From NCBI GenBank assembly GCA_964652155.1, contig CAZZBK010000018.1, positions 1-56,352 of the forward strand: DNA of 56,352 nucleotides. The letters run 5' to 3'. Numbering within the stretch: the stretch's first letter is position 1; each line of letters opens with the position of its first letter. Positions 28,101 to 32,571 of the stretch are shown one piece after another. Source of the stretch: CAZZBK01 sp964652155. Its GTDB lineage: Bacteria; Planctomycetota; Planctomycetia; Pirellulales; PNKZ01. Below the pieces are notes generated by a model that was not told where the DNA came from, ran no database searches, and saw only the letters and a list, made by a program, of their open reading frames with translations. A program made the position numbers and the translations under genes.

Positions 28101-31059
28101 CGCCACGATCTCCATCTCGCCCGCCACCTACACCTCGACGGGCGAAGACGTGCTGTCGTTCGCGAATCAAACGTTTATTTCCGGCAATTTCGATATCGCG
28201 ACCGGCGTGTTGACCCTTAGCGGCGCGGATAGTCTCGTCAATTATCAGACCGCTTTGCGGACCATTCGCTACCTCAACACGAGTTCCGCCCCGCACGAAA
28301 TCGACCGCACCATTACCTACACGCTCGATGATGGTCAAGCAGCGAACAATACCAGCCAATTCGTGCAAATCTTGAAAGTGGTCGGCGTCAACGACCCGCC
28401 GGTCATCACGGCCACCCCATCGACCTTGTCCTACACCGAGGGGGATGGCTCCGTCGCGATCGACACCTCCATTCAAGCCTTCGATGTCGATTCGAACATC
28501 TCCTCCGCAACCGTTTCGATCAGCGGTCAGTACCGCCCGGCGGAAGACGTCCTGTCGTATTCCGGAAGCGTGCCGGGAATTTCCGCCAACTTCAACTCGA
28601 CCACCGGCGTCCTGACGCTTTCAGGCTTGGCGGCATCCAGCTCGTACCAGCTAGCCTTGCGTGCCGTCAACTATACGAACACCAGCACCGATCCAGATCC
28701 GGTGACGCGCACCATCAGTGTTCGCGCCGATGACGGCCAACTCGCGAATAATCTGAGCAATATCGCCACCCGGGCCATCAGCGTCACCAACGTCAACGCC
28801 TCGCCGGTCCTTGTTCCATCCATTTCCTCAGGGCTTTACTCGGAAAATCAAGTGCCGCAAGTGATCGATGGCAGTTTGACCCTGAGCGACGCGGACAATG
28901 CCTCGCTCACCGGCGCTACCGTCCAGATCACCGGCAACTACTCGTCCACGGAAGACATGTTGAGCTTTACCAATTTAGGAAATGGGGTCACGGGTAGTTT
29001 CAACTCGACGACCGGCACGCTAACGTTGTCTGGCACCGCCAGTGTGGCCAACTACCAAGCCACGTTACGTACGGTTGCCTATTCCAACACGAGCGAGGAC
29101 CCCAGCACGGCACAACGCTCGATCACGATGATCGTCAGCGATGGTCAACGTACGACTCCGACCAGCGCGCCAGTTCAGTGGCAGTTCAGCATCTTGAGAG
29201 TCAACGACGCTCCCGTGCTCAATAACTCGGTTATCCCCAGTCTCGATACGGTCGATACCGACGCGGCCGGCAATGCCGGAAATCTGGTCAGCGAACTGCT
29301 TGCCCGCGGATTCAATGGGGTGACCTTCACTGATGTCGATCGTTCCGACCCACGTGGGATCGCCGTCACGAATGTCGACAACAGCAGCGGGCAGTGGCAG
29401 TACTCGCTCGATGGCACGAACTGGCAGTCGTTCGGTTCGCCGAGCGCGTCGGCCGCTCGCTTGCTCGCCTCCGACAGCACGACGCGCGTGCGGTTTGTAC
29501 CCACGGGCGGCGTCGCCGGCACCTTCACCAATGGCCTCACCTACCGCGCTTGGGACCAAAGCAATGCCATCGCCAATGGCGCAACGGCCAATGCATCTTC
29601 CGTCGGCGGTACGACTCCGTATAGCACACAAACCCTGTCGGCTAGCGTCAGCGTGGCGCCGTTCGTGCGACAAGGCACGACACTGTTCGTCAATGGGACG
29701 GGCGTCGACGACACGTTCTCCGTGACCTTCACCTCGTCGACCGTGTTCGCAGTCACCATGATTCCCGGCAACGTCGTGGCCAATACAGTCACACGCTCCT
29801 ACGCCCTGCCTTCGGTTGTGCGCGTCATCTTCTCCGGCAACGCCGGCAACGATACGATCACGGTCACCGGCAACGCCAATAGCGATTCAGTCACGGTACT
29901 GCCCGGCTCGCTGACCTTCGTCGGCACCGGCTACCGAATCGACGCTTCCAGCACCGAGAACGTGAACCTCATCGGTGGCTCGAATGACGTCGCTCTGCTC
30001 TTCGGTGCTACGTCTGGCATTGATACCTTTACCTACGCGCCGACTGCGGCATCCATGATTCAAAGCGGCGTCTACAGCGACACCGCAACGGGCTTTGGTT
30101 ATGTCTACGGCTTTAATAACGGCGGGGCGTCGGATGTTGCCAATCTGACGGGCGGCACGACCGGTACTGATTCGCTCGTTTCCGTTCCCGCCTATAGCAT
30201 TCTCTCGGGCCCCGGCTTCTTCGGTCAATCCATCGGCTTCACGCATGTCACCGCCGACTCGGGCAACCCCGCAAACTCGGCAACGGGACCCAATAACTCT
30301 GACATCGCGATCATTTATGGCGACACCGGCTCCGACACCTACAACGTTCAGCTCAACCTGGCCACGTTGACCAACTCCGGATTCGACTACACCGTCCGAA
30401 ATTTCGGACAGGTCACCGCCTTTAGCAACGGCGGCAGCGACGTCGGCACCATCAACGGCGCGACCACCGCCAACTCATTGGTCAGCGGGTCAAATTTTGC
30501 CCTCGTGACCTCGACCGGCTACCTCGCTCGCGCCAACGACTTCCGCAGCGTCACCATCAACGGCGGCGCTGGATACGACTCGGCGGCCATGTACGACTCG
30601 TCAGGCAACGACACGTTCGTCTCGAATGTGACCAACTCGACTCTCTCCGGAACAGGCTACTCGGTCCGTGCCAATAGCTTTGAACTCGTCGTCGTGATTG
30701 CCTCGCTCGGCACGGATGTCGCCACGCTCAACGGTTCTAGCTCCAACGATACTTACTTCCGCCAGAGTAATTGGGCTTCAATCAACTCCCCCGGCGCTGC
30801 CGTGCAGGTCTTTGGTTTCGATCAAGTCACGTCGAACGGCAACGGCGGCAACGACTATGCCTATATCGACGATTCGCTCGGCAGCGATTTCCTCTTCGTC
30901 TCCGGCAGTCAGGCTCAACTGACGATTCCGGGCCAAGTGTTCACGGTCAACGGGTTCAGGAACGTGTTTGTCCGCAGCATCAACGGCGGCTCCGACAGAC
31001 AACGTATCCAGGCCTTCGACTTTGCCTTGCAAATGACAGGCCCTTGGCTCAATGGCTAA
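10168..31059 (+). CDS. Giant secreted repeat protein (6,963 aa): PATR-like, Ig/cadherin-like and Asn/Asp-rich repeats
   Basis: One uninterrupted frame of 20.9 kb. The GTG at 10168 has GAAGGA about 8 nt upstream. The N-terminus is not a normal Sec signal: a basic stretch (KHRKRSRCK) is followed by LNLQPLEERRLMA, which resembles the LEPR-XLL leader of planctomycete exported giants. Residues ~40-90 (WTGLGADTNWSTAANWS) form the module that usually opens such proteins. About residues 205-4650 contain some 25 autotransporter-associated beta-strand repeats (pattern K-x-G-x-GTLxLxG-x-NTYTG-x-T-x-V-x-x-GTL), predicting a very long beta-helix. A cap-like domain follows (GTLSPGNG, INNDGVDPIVGNF; ~4800-4920), then three Ig/cadherin-like units, seven ~136-residue units, a GLTYRAWDQ domain and a C-terminal Asn/Asp-rich repeat region. 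I see no outer-membrane barrel, LPXTG or PEP-CTERM tail, and no cysteine after residue 22. Likely an adhesin or surface fibre; function unknown. Confidence 0.93.
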   Translation: MRSTFWDVVKCWFGKHRKRSRCKNTALTSRLNLQPLEERRLMAIRVWTGLGADTNWSTAANWSANIQPVVGDDLVFPTGPVQTTANNDLAEGTRFNTVRIGGSGYNITGNNISLYGGLTANHSSGSSIFAAPITLVNAQTFVVANSAASLTLSGTVDTANLIGTTNLLGTATITSLGTSALTFDGSGTLIEAPTGVIAGDGSITKLGDGTVFLQGTNTFTGVVDIRQGIVKISNAAALGNTDGFTQVGSGASLQMQGSITVNEPLSIRDGGIGFGAGNSPTSMGALNSLAGTNVWSGGIELASTAAISVESGSLDIGGVISAPLSQVRNLIKLGGGTLQLSGTQANLFTGTTTVVAGTLQLNKSSGVNALPGSLVIGDIISSDNNATVQWLNHHQLPETDFFGTALVAVSVNPSGVIDLNGYTDAIGLLNMSTGPTFSADVMTGSTGQIILTGTVAVNGSAPAGSSGLSPAATITGNVDLGALYSGVGGATQARQFLVGDSQTPDIAADLIVSANITGGNIQLEKSGLGTIRLSGTNTYTGSTVLYGGFVELGNDSALGTGLLSIQGASNPGLIAVGGNVTLQNNVSLDGNVTLLGSNDLTFSGATTMTGNTNHIINVMNPNQQLVLAGGLKQWALGTSNLVKGGRGTLTLGGQNVTGQSTYQGTTTINPDGGTLRLMGSSGTLLNTPSITVGANATLWLDNSQSVVSDRLQDFTSLTVSGGAIKLTGNASDSVTESIGAVTVTSEFNATFTADSLQGATLIMNTLTLGNTGSTVNFVGSQAALSMTGSNRIIVANSPPAAVNGVYPQFTVTGPNSFDLATIGANSIGAAIVALPSTDYVTDLSQAGPLSNVRLTSDQNMTISRAINSLLIDPGVTLGGTGTLTVATGQIAFSSLNQTNVSSSIAGPNVVLGAPGRITVQAGNTASVSSQILAVGQNFYKLGGGTLVLRGDNTITGNMFLNEGVLNAQSSTALGSAAAAAAAITLTTRHNTSLELQQTDLGPITSNTKSLVIQGTGLNDSGALRSVAGNNTWLGPVTINGDIVDLTGTLAGLPQYTTPSTFINIEDGAQLNLFGIISGAPDLVKMGTGTLAYTGLQPNANTGTTRVVAGTLLLNKLQGLNAINTPLVIGIDSGSTPAEVRLANSDQILDTANVEVRSTGKLNLAGFSEMIANVNMSIGSSGAGIIDIGNGGWLTLNGNVTAFARGTGNATGAAILNGTLALQQYQTSTATTRTYNVNDGATGDDFLITSSIVDGSGLTTTNITKTGFGTLVYGGSGSNTYIGVTTVNQGELVLAKSGGTAFMGSLVIGDQVAIEGYAKSDVVRLRAPNQLPDALATLTIHNTGWLDMNGFSDTFGSADAVVAITLNAGVLTLNSSGSSGTLTLIGDITTTPVQSSSLFNVQTPPRIEGGSIGLGTVTHSITSADNVGLPYDLILSSNVSGSGGINKLGAGLLLLTGDNTYTGTTFFGAGGLAVGSNSALGTGLLYVVGGNNVIQAIEGYNGARTITNNAFFGAFTGTGSLVFVGGNQIGGGGNDLTFSGAVNLTGAVAFNVPFAGAVDFTGGVGELYASQALTKFGFGTLFVSSAYTPSGAIVVSQNSGTLSLRDAGTALNVGSMTVNVGGTFELDNNYGANNINRLIDNVSLTLAGGNFAFSAKPGAVSAETIGPLVLSASTSSMIQTLASTTPGSLSTLTFGTLTRNASSTIIIAGRGADIGGTAATNQVAYTVAPALTSSGVFQFGALYNSTGFEFMTASSGFLIPQTFLSSTAGASNTTNVKLTSNTNLSANTTMGGLLVSGNTTVNLGGFFLSPTAGPFLLSGTPTIASPGNLVLPADAVILTDPFIPTSASIGSAILGPTTNLTFGGRGTVALSGNNTFAAPLNINDGSVVVARSTTAIGATGANVNVNYGGRLELDIAAGGAMNTRTLAIAGQGEGNTGAIPLRVVSGDITWPGNVVMLTNRTGLREEAGSRLIINGVVSGAAGFNKLGPGTLQLGGGVSNTFTLQSNIWEGTVELNKTSSTSAFAAGAPIVVGDFLSGTSGTDSMVWLQGFQIANATTGNSLITMNGNALMDVRGFTEDFSQGANNSIVMNVGPSGSPVLRSSGAGVVILGAATIAQGNLSVAAIAGGTPSAASIQGLLRLADVTPTTARVISVTDTAALNDLVISAVIADSTAATTNLTFGAGTLGTGRTVLAADSPSFNGTITANAGELAVTASNALGVASAATVISGAGSLLLGGVTNAETILMTGTGTNNTGALRSIAGNNSLLGSIVLTNTATVGVQSGSELMLSGSVGGSFVMTKVLPGGLELNGTSTNTITGINLFEGSLRLNKSAGGTIMATTGATLTVGNDAGGAGADLLVSMAPNQFPAADTMIITSSGRWELNGNNESLGGVLNMTAGPMNSAQITSTTGAPTITFSGALNAGAIGGITTTSPGALLGSGISLNLGAATRNFTAVDSPLHLRELQIDANLVSTSVGALNKLGTGSVFVSQANPLYTGNTVLSAGTLAVGHDNALGTVAATLVATGAANLMPLGGPVSLGQAITLGNNLTIFGTDNLTLNGQITQSGARTIFFSQASSLVNLAGPIQLNSAILTVAPGGFNVVSQISGAIQDAGSGSVVKNGLGTLLLSSNSSNYTGATTINTGIVRISAANALGATTGTTTVAAGASLFVDPGIGGALTINESFSLTGPANGFQIPMGALRNASGDNTMAGTITLATATQNYVLGAETGTTMVITGSIAASVATANVVKAGGGTLELQGGAVNRISGSVTVREGTLRLNKSGSVGFGTTALIVGDDAGIDRLEIVGANQFTLSPAITMQSSGVIDASLATGTTNIGLLTMTRGLATSSTLLMGSVAALNLAGNVTLQQFGGSNNNSPAALIGGSTTGILHSTTSRVITVADSVAIGSAEDLTIAVPMTGVTPSKAGFGTLGLTAANSFTGAFAISQGFYTAGTTLFGGGVVLRGNGTLNSAASGSVNNVTISTGGSLIIDNSSTAIADRVNNTASITSSGGILGFIANSTFGGSEQVGPVVISGHADTTIRYVTAGAASDFNLQSLTRTNATATVKFVGVNNDIGVGGRNLTITTTPVTTGTGGVTPIVPFATIQGPSGFDLVADQSGSAGFQVGALPNVGSYDDPGTTPNGNLKFSNSIGANFSPTIAGDYTANAIIFDGSGLTAGDFGNNLAIAPASGPALIANQGTGNVIAADLTFATEAQMFIDSGDLTIQNINGGNLVTNKNGSGTLTIVGNSSLTGAYNINNGTVIPFTSSSLGGAGTVTIGFGASLELPGGISTPANKALAIYGNGLSNSSSGALRSSGTNVWGGTVTLSSPLTAINVQSGTLSLNGSVAGAAGLTLVKYGPGTLDYSGSLANTFAGTTAVNEGTLSLNRSLLAIAGPLVIGDNAGTDTVVYGPNTRAAIQTGAAIPTSAALSLNNGGVLNLNGRTEYFNTITLTGGSVGGGTINLLTSIVYNPGLQGRISGNIAAGINPTATRSISVLDGPFLNDLVIDATLVGSFPINKIGGFTNDSALLLSGDNVGYNGMVTVQAGTLVIGNDNALGNSSVAFGPTTTAVVVRSDGGPRSITNPIILASTANRLVLGGPNNLAANTINFGGNVYIPGATATATLQVDPTMNATISGSIVDFVNNVPSSLNKSGMGTLVLTGPNTYTGNTQVTQGVLRVTNSAALGGTRNEQQFVNPTAAAFTMTLNGSTTVSFNTTSPTIAQDIQNGLNSLATIGGVFGSVTVASSGTGYLVTFGGGLAGTDLPAMTSNNATFAQVYNGSNTQITGGAVLELAGVNLPNETLAAISSGSGYNNSTGRPESYTGIIRAVAGTTNSVGSGSTPIALFVAANNYFGVDSGASLIINGVVTGVTAPTGITVKTGTGTLELAGNAPNLSTGVTQVLDGALRLNKAAGLTAIAGATLTIGDNVGAANTDLLQLASSEQIADTTIVSLNATGRIVGDATYANRTTAEVQQIVNTATAGTYQLSFGGFTTPNLAFNSVPAAVQVALNTLPSIASIGGVLVSGAVGSNYTVAFLGTSDQPQLKVSSGTSGAFIGGTLISTTLVEGGLRGRETIGALNIGLGPVAAGSVLMDSGATLLLTANMAANNVGAQLTTSPGATVSVGTLALAQATNIASTGRTITVADTADGNDLTIAANVVDGLGVQVALIKAGVGRLTLQSNAAQPFSGQILDTAGTLNINSTAGLGAQGLNEVQTLTLGNMIGSASGGTFTLSMGAETTAPLAYNAGADEIRAALGAFTAIGGISNVNVLSTLATTNVVYTIVVSNRGNLPTMSVSPTTLSGGITAAIVSNFDGGNATSGVTVAAGAALELQGTINSATKPFTISGSGVLNSGGFFINNSANAIMGSGALRVLGGSHVIGGTVTLSAGPLNVAVESGSMNFAGLTNFGVASTNYTKTGTGTLELSGTVANTALAVNLYALDGTIILNKTNNVQSLPNTVALYVGDSIGNDDSDVVRYGTGSSGSVDQIGTGNIFVQSTGRLDMNGRSDSVGGAIVTSIGPQGAGDIVGVNSLLSLNGNISTVNQGGSIASSTSSMITTNLALVANRTITVTEGSANDELTITGGISGVGFGITKAGLGTLALANSNSFSGATNINLGTVIVQANAALGTAAGSTTVLSGATLAMRGNITYGVPEAISLGGAGSRAIGNASYSGAFVNLSGNNSFSGTITETASSTLYFSSGSLAVNGSIDASNLVMTLRGAGNLTFNNGSQLFGSNQLIKGVDSTDTGTVTFNTDTTYDGLVTLNAGTTLVNNNLTGLGTWNVNGSATLGGAGNLAEPINSTLGSGTLSPGNGSVTGVLSTGNVNLGTSASLAMHLNGTSAGTNYSQLNVNGTVNLNNTALNLTRGPFSYNAGTQLTLINNDGVDPIVGNFNNATEGQVITSSSGVRGTISYTSGSGLNDVGLTIIGPAIAGTTTTQTIDESQTVAPFASVTITDQQSLPDTVTTVSLDDSSKGVFTASSLSASGFTLASPGVYVFTGDAAAAQAAIRQLMFDPANDHVAAGSTETTTFTISVQAKQGALDLNAPAIDASTTVTSRSVNDIPTLDPISDPTPIYEGFGSQTIPLSGIGAGGAESQDLTVMVSSSNTAIIPTPTINYTSANSIGSLSYAPVPFTFGTSLITVTVSDNGGTVFGGVDTITRSFVVDVNVINKIPTIDSLTSPYIIAQDSPLQTVPFSGVSVGAGDTISQTILSVTATSSNTLLIGTPTVAYTASNPTGSLSFIPQAGQAGSALITLIVQDNGGTAGGGVDTVYRTFEVDVLTPSQINHAPTLDDVTPNPLSILEDSPQQTVNLAGIFDGDSGTQTITVNAVSSNPSIVPNPSVNYVNGSSTGSLSFTPVNDAFGSALITVTLQDNGGTAAGGLDTLTKSFVVSISNVNDPPVVTLTASALTYTEKDSPTPIDAGLQLNDIDSSLLASATVQIIGGFQTSEDLLSFTNQSGITGSYNSVSGIMTLLGAASPAAYRTALQSVSYSNSSNTPNTSPRIAQFVVDDGNGQFNLSTAVTRQINVVAVKDFPLITSSGTTLAYTEGDGAEFIDLGLTGAVVDSPSIASAIISVSNNFVTGEDVLGFVNTAQITGSYDSVQGILTLTGTTSYANYITALHNVTYTNTSNSPSTLPRTISFQIDDGNAINHQSNVVTNSISIALINSAPVVTTSGVASTYQKGFPPVAIDPGLTLNDIDTTSLVGATITIVGNYQLGADSLQFASSSGINTTGFDTVNGRLVLTGTATLSTYISALQSVLFFNNSISPSQLNRTITFQIDDGQSNPPGSNLSNVASQTMLISTINTAPDLAISTVTPLSYVEASGAIPVDSGIQVDDLDSPNLVGATITISSGYLSSEDSLVFVNQNGITGQFDSLNNILSLTGTASPADYQTALQSVSYLNNNNSPNTQNRVVSFQVNDGGNANNLSVVQSRAINVIAVNSPPALTGYTSPVTYTEEQPALTLAPAALVNDLDTNSLVGATISISPATYTSTGEDVLSFANQTFISGNFDIATGVLTLSGADSLVNYQTALRTIRYLNTSSAPHEIDRTITYTLDDGQAANNTSQFVQILKVVGVNDPPVITATPSTLSYTEGDGSVAIDTSIQAFDVDSNISSATVSISGQYRPAEDVLSYSGSVPGISANFNSTTGVLTLSGLAASSSYQLALRAVNYTNTSTDPDPVTRTISVRADDGQLANNLSNIATRAISVTNVNASPVLVPSISSGLYSENQVPQVIDGSLTLSDADNASLTGATVQITGNYSSTEDMLSFTNLGNGVTGSFNSTTGTLTLSGTASVANYQATLRTVAYSNTSEDPSTAQRSITMIVSDGQRTTPTSAPVQWQFSILRVNDAPVLNNSVIPSLDTVDTDAAGNAGNLVSELLARGFNGVTFTDVDRSDPRGIAVTNVDNSSGQWQYSLDGTNWQSFGSPSASAARLLASDSTTRVRFVPTGGVAGTFTNGLTYRAWDQSNAIANGATANASSVGGTTPYSTQTLSASVSVAPFVRQGTTLFVNGTGVDDTFSVTFTSSTVFAVTMIPGNVVANTVTRSYALPSVVRVIFSGNAGNDTITVTGNANSDSVTVLPGSLTFVGTGYRIDASSTENVNLIGGSNDVALLFGATSGIDTFTYAPTAASMIQSGVYSDTATGFGYVYGFNNGGASDVANLTGGTTGTDSLVSVPAYSILSGPGFFGQSIGFTHVTADSGNPANSATGPNNSDIAIIYGDTGSDTYNVQLNLATLTNSGFDYTVRNFGQVTAFSNGGSDVGTINGATTANSLVSGSNFALVTSTGYLARANDFRSVTINGGAGYDSAAMYDSSGNDTFVSNVTNSTLSGTGYSVRANSFELVVVIASLGTDVATLNGSSSNDTYFRQSNWASINSPGAAVQVFGFDQVTSNGNGGNDYAYIDDSLGSDFLFVSGSQAQLTIPGQVFTVNGFRNVFVRSINGGSDRQRIQAFDFALQMTGPWLNG
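21229..21540 (+). repeat. NEvQ-type insert domain, copy 1
   Basis: About 95 residues opening NEQQFVNPTAAAFTMTLNG and continuing through IQNGLNSLATIGGVFGSVTV to a YLVTFGGGLAGTDLP strand. It interrupts the PATR array after the turn SAALGGTR. Two more copies follow within 2 kb. Confidence 0.65.
22069..22340 (+). repeat. NEvQ-type insert domain, copy 2
   Basis: Opens AEVQQIVNTATAGTYQLSFG, then VQVALNTLPSIASIGGVLV and NYTVAFLGTSDQPQLKV. It has the same strand order as copies 1 and 3: a GTY/FTL strand, an amphipathic helix with ALxxL, an IGG strand and a YTVxF strand. Confidence 0.65.
22792..23105 (+). repeat. NEvQ-type insert domain, copy 3
   Basis: Opens NEVQTLTLGNMIGS, then GGTFTLSMGAETTAPLAY, EIRAALGAFTAIGGISNVNV and VYTIVVSNRGNLPTM. 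It is the copy closest to the NEVQ consensus I recall from other planctomycete giant proteins. Confidence 0.65.
25342..26352 (+). repeat. Three tandem Ig/cadherin-like units (110-116 aa)
   Basis: Units start at 25342, 25672 and 26020. Shared features are P-T-(L/I)-D near the start, a SQTVPLSG-like strand, S-S-N-x-x-(I/L)-I, the pair GSLSF/Y-x-P and FGSALITVTVxDNGGT followed by GGxDT. They link the beta-helix part to the seven longer units. Confidence 0.75.
26353..29208 (+). repeat. Seven tandem 135-139 aa beta-sandwich-like units
   Basis: Units start at 26353, 26758, 27163, 27580, 27988, 28396 and 28801. Each carries a YTEGDG-like opening, a DxDS/DT motif, LxGATIxIxxxY, a central ED-x-L-x-F (AD-x-L-x-F in unit 3), a turn such as ITGSYDS or its equivalent, LxLTGTAS-x-x-x-Y-x-x-AL-x-x-V-x-Y-x-NTS, and R-x-I-x-F-x-DDG. 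Acidic residues at unit junctions suggest calcium binding as in cadherins; that is inference. Confidence 0.85.
29677..31056 (+). repeat. C-terminal Asn/Asp-rich repeat region (RTX-derived appearance)
   Basis: About 460 residues with repeating motifs GNDTITV, SDxAxIYGDTGSDTY, AAMYDSSGNDTF and LSGTGYSVRANSF, ending QMTGPWLNG. Blocks of G-x-D/N-T with following strands recall RTX/beta-roll sequences, but a strict GGxGxDxUx ladder is missing. It is not an autotransporter barrel; it lacks alternating amphipathic strands with a terminal aromatic residue. Confidence 0.65.
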
Positions 31060-31137
31060 GGTCTCTCGATACTTTAAGGACGGTTCGCCTCGATCGGGGA
31101 CGCGGGACGGTCTTCTCCTTTCCCCCCCTGGGTAACA

Positions 31138-31164
31138 GGCCTATCATCGCGTTATGATAGGGCC
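31138..31164. promoter_or_regulatory. Hairpin between the giant gene and ubiE
   Basis: CCTATCAT and ATGATAGG form a perfect 8-bp stem with a 6-nt loop, extended by GG/CC around one bulge. There is no T-run. It lies 80 nt after the giant gene and 60 nt before the chosen ubiE start. The right arm contains an upstream in-frame ATG (31154), an argument against that codon as the translation start. Confidence 0.45.
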
Positions 31165-31222
31165 ATCGTCTGCGGTTGGTGGTTTGGCCAACTCGCACGA
31201 CCCTCAGGGTTTTACTGCACCT

Positions 31223-31948
31223 ATGTCCACCGCCCCTTCGACCGTCGACAAGTCCTCGGCCCGTGTGCGTCGCATGTTCGGCGAGATTGCCGGGCGCTAC
31301 GACTTGCTCAATCACTTGTTGTCACTCAACATTGATCGCTATTGGCGATCGCGCACGGTCCGCGAGGTTCCGCCGATTGGCTTTGAGCCGATCCTTGACC
31401 TCTGCACCGGCACGGGTGATTTGGCCCTGGCTTACGATCGGGCAAGCCGCGGTCGAGTGCCCATTATCGGCGCCGATTTTTGCCACCCCATGCTGCGAAT
31501 TGCCCGGCAGAAAATCGCCGCCGCTGGAATCGATGATCGCCTGACGTTTGTCGAGGCCGATGCCCAGCAATTGCCGTTTCCAGACGATCAATTTCAGATC
31601 GTCTCGGTGGCCTTTGGACTGCGCAACGTGGCCGACACGCTCCAAGGGCTGCGCGAGATGGCGCGGGTTTGTCGCCCTGGCGGCACCGTGGCTGTGCTTG
31701 AATTCTCGCGGCCCACGTTGGCGCCCCTGCGCGCAGTCTATAGCCTGTATTTTCAACACATCTTGCCGCGCGTCGGTCAGTGGTTTTCGCGCAATGGGCA
31801 CGACGCGTACAACTATTTGCCGGAGAGCGTCGGTCAATTTCCCTGTGGTGAGTCATTGGCTCAATTGCTGCGCGACGCGGGACTGAGTCAGGTACGCTAC
31901 ATCCCGCTCACGTTCGGCATTGCCACGTTATATATTGGCTCCAAGTAA
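31223..31948 (+). CDS. ubiE: Demethylmenaquinone methyltransferase UbiE/MenG
   Basis: SAM-dependent C-methyltransferase for the last step of menaquinone synthesis; 241 residues. Visible motifs are VRRMFGEIAGRYDLLNHLLS (family signature 1), the SAM loop LDLCTGTGDLAL, and VAFGLRNV with the later GGTVAVLEFSRP (family signature 2). The frame is open from 31154, but the ATG at 31223 places the family start correctly; its ribosome site (AGGG) is weak and rather distant. It is the first gene of a tight cluster (8 nt to ubiX) with the prenyltransferase and mqnE, so its substrate here is demethylmenaquinone rather than a ubiquinone precursor. The gene is also named menG. Confidence 0.93.
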   Translation: MSTAPSTVDKSSARVRRMFGEIAGRYDLLNHLLSLNIDRYWRSRTVREVPPIGFEPILDLCTGTGDLALAYDRASRGRVPIIGADFCHPMLRIARQKIAAAGIDDRLTFVEADAQQLPFPDDQFQIVSVAFGLRNVADTLQGLREMARVCRPGGTVAVLEFSRPTLAPLRAVYSLYFQHILPRVGQWFSRNGHDAYNYLPESVGQFPCGESLAQLLRDAGLSQVRYIPLTFGIATLYIGSK

Positions 31949-31956
31949 GCGTTCAC

Positions 31957-32571
31957 ATGCGTACCTTCATCGTCGGCATCACCGGAGCAAGCGGCGCAGC
32001 CTATGCGGTTGCGTTACTCGACGCACTGCTGCGCCAGGATTGTCGCGTCTGGCTATCGATCAGCCCGGCCGGCGCTCAGGTCATCCAACAAGAGTTGGGC
32101 CGGCATGTCGATTTGCAGAATTTTCAGCTCTCCAGCCTGTTGCCCCTGTTGTCCGAGTATCGCGGAAAGCTCGAATACTATTCGCATCATGATCTGATGG
32201 CTCCCATGGCGAGCGGTTCAGCACGCTGCGACGGCATGGTCGTTTGTCCATGCTCGGGCGGGACGCTGAGTGCCATCGCGCACGCCGCCAGCGGCAATCT
32301 GATCCAACGCGCGGCCGACGTGCAACTCAAGGAGCGGCGCACGTTGATCCTTGTGCCGCGTGAAACCCCGCTCTCGATTCCACAGTTGGAAAACATGCTC
32401 CGCTGCGCTCAGGCTGGCGCGACGCTGCTGCCCGCCATGCCCGGCTTTTATCATGGCCCCAAGTCGATCGACGATCTGGTGAATTTTGTCGTCGGTCGAA
32501 TCCTCGATCAACTGGGGATCGATCACAGCTTGATACAACGTTGGGGAGCAGGAGCCAATGATGGCAGCTAA
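31957..32571 (+). CDS. ubiX: UbiX-family flavin prenyltransferase (MqnM-type)
   Basis: Makes prenylated FMN, the cofactor of UbiD-type decarboxylases; 204 residues. The N-terminus RTFIVGITGASGAAYAVAL is the FMN-binding Rossmann start. MASGSARCDGMVVCPCSGGT and RRTLILVPRETPLS are family motifs that bind FMN phosphate and the prenyl donor. In the futalosine pathway such a protein serves the MqnL decarboxylase that acts after cyclic dehypoxanthine futalosine; no ubiD homologue is in this window. It overlaps the next gene by 14 nt, indicating translational coupling. Confidence 0.93.
   Translation: MRTFIVGITGASGAAYAVALLDALLRQDCRVWLSISPAGAQVIQQELGRHVDLQNFQLSSLLPLLSEYRGKLEYYSHHDLMAPMASGSARCDGMVVCPCSGGTLSAIAHAASGNLIQRAADVQLKERRTLILVPRETPLSIPQLENMLRCAQAGATLLPAMPGFYHGPKSIDDLVNFVVGRILDQLGIDHSLIQRWGAGANDGS

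Noticed and set aside
10168..31059. Reading the giant protein as a classical type V autotransporter
   Set aside because: The PATR repeats fit, but the C-terminus is Asn/Asp-rich repeat sequence with no beta-barrel and the N-terminus lacks the extended Sec signal.
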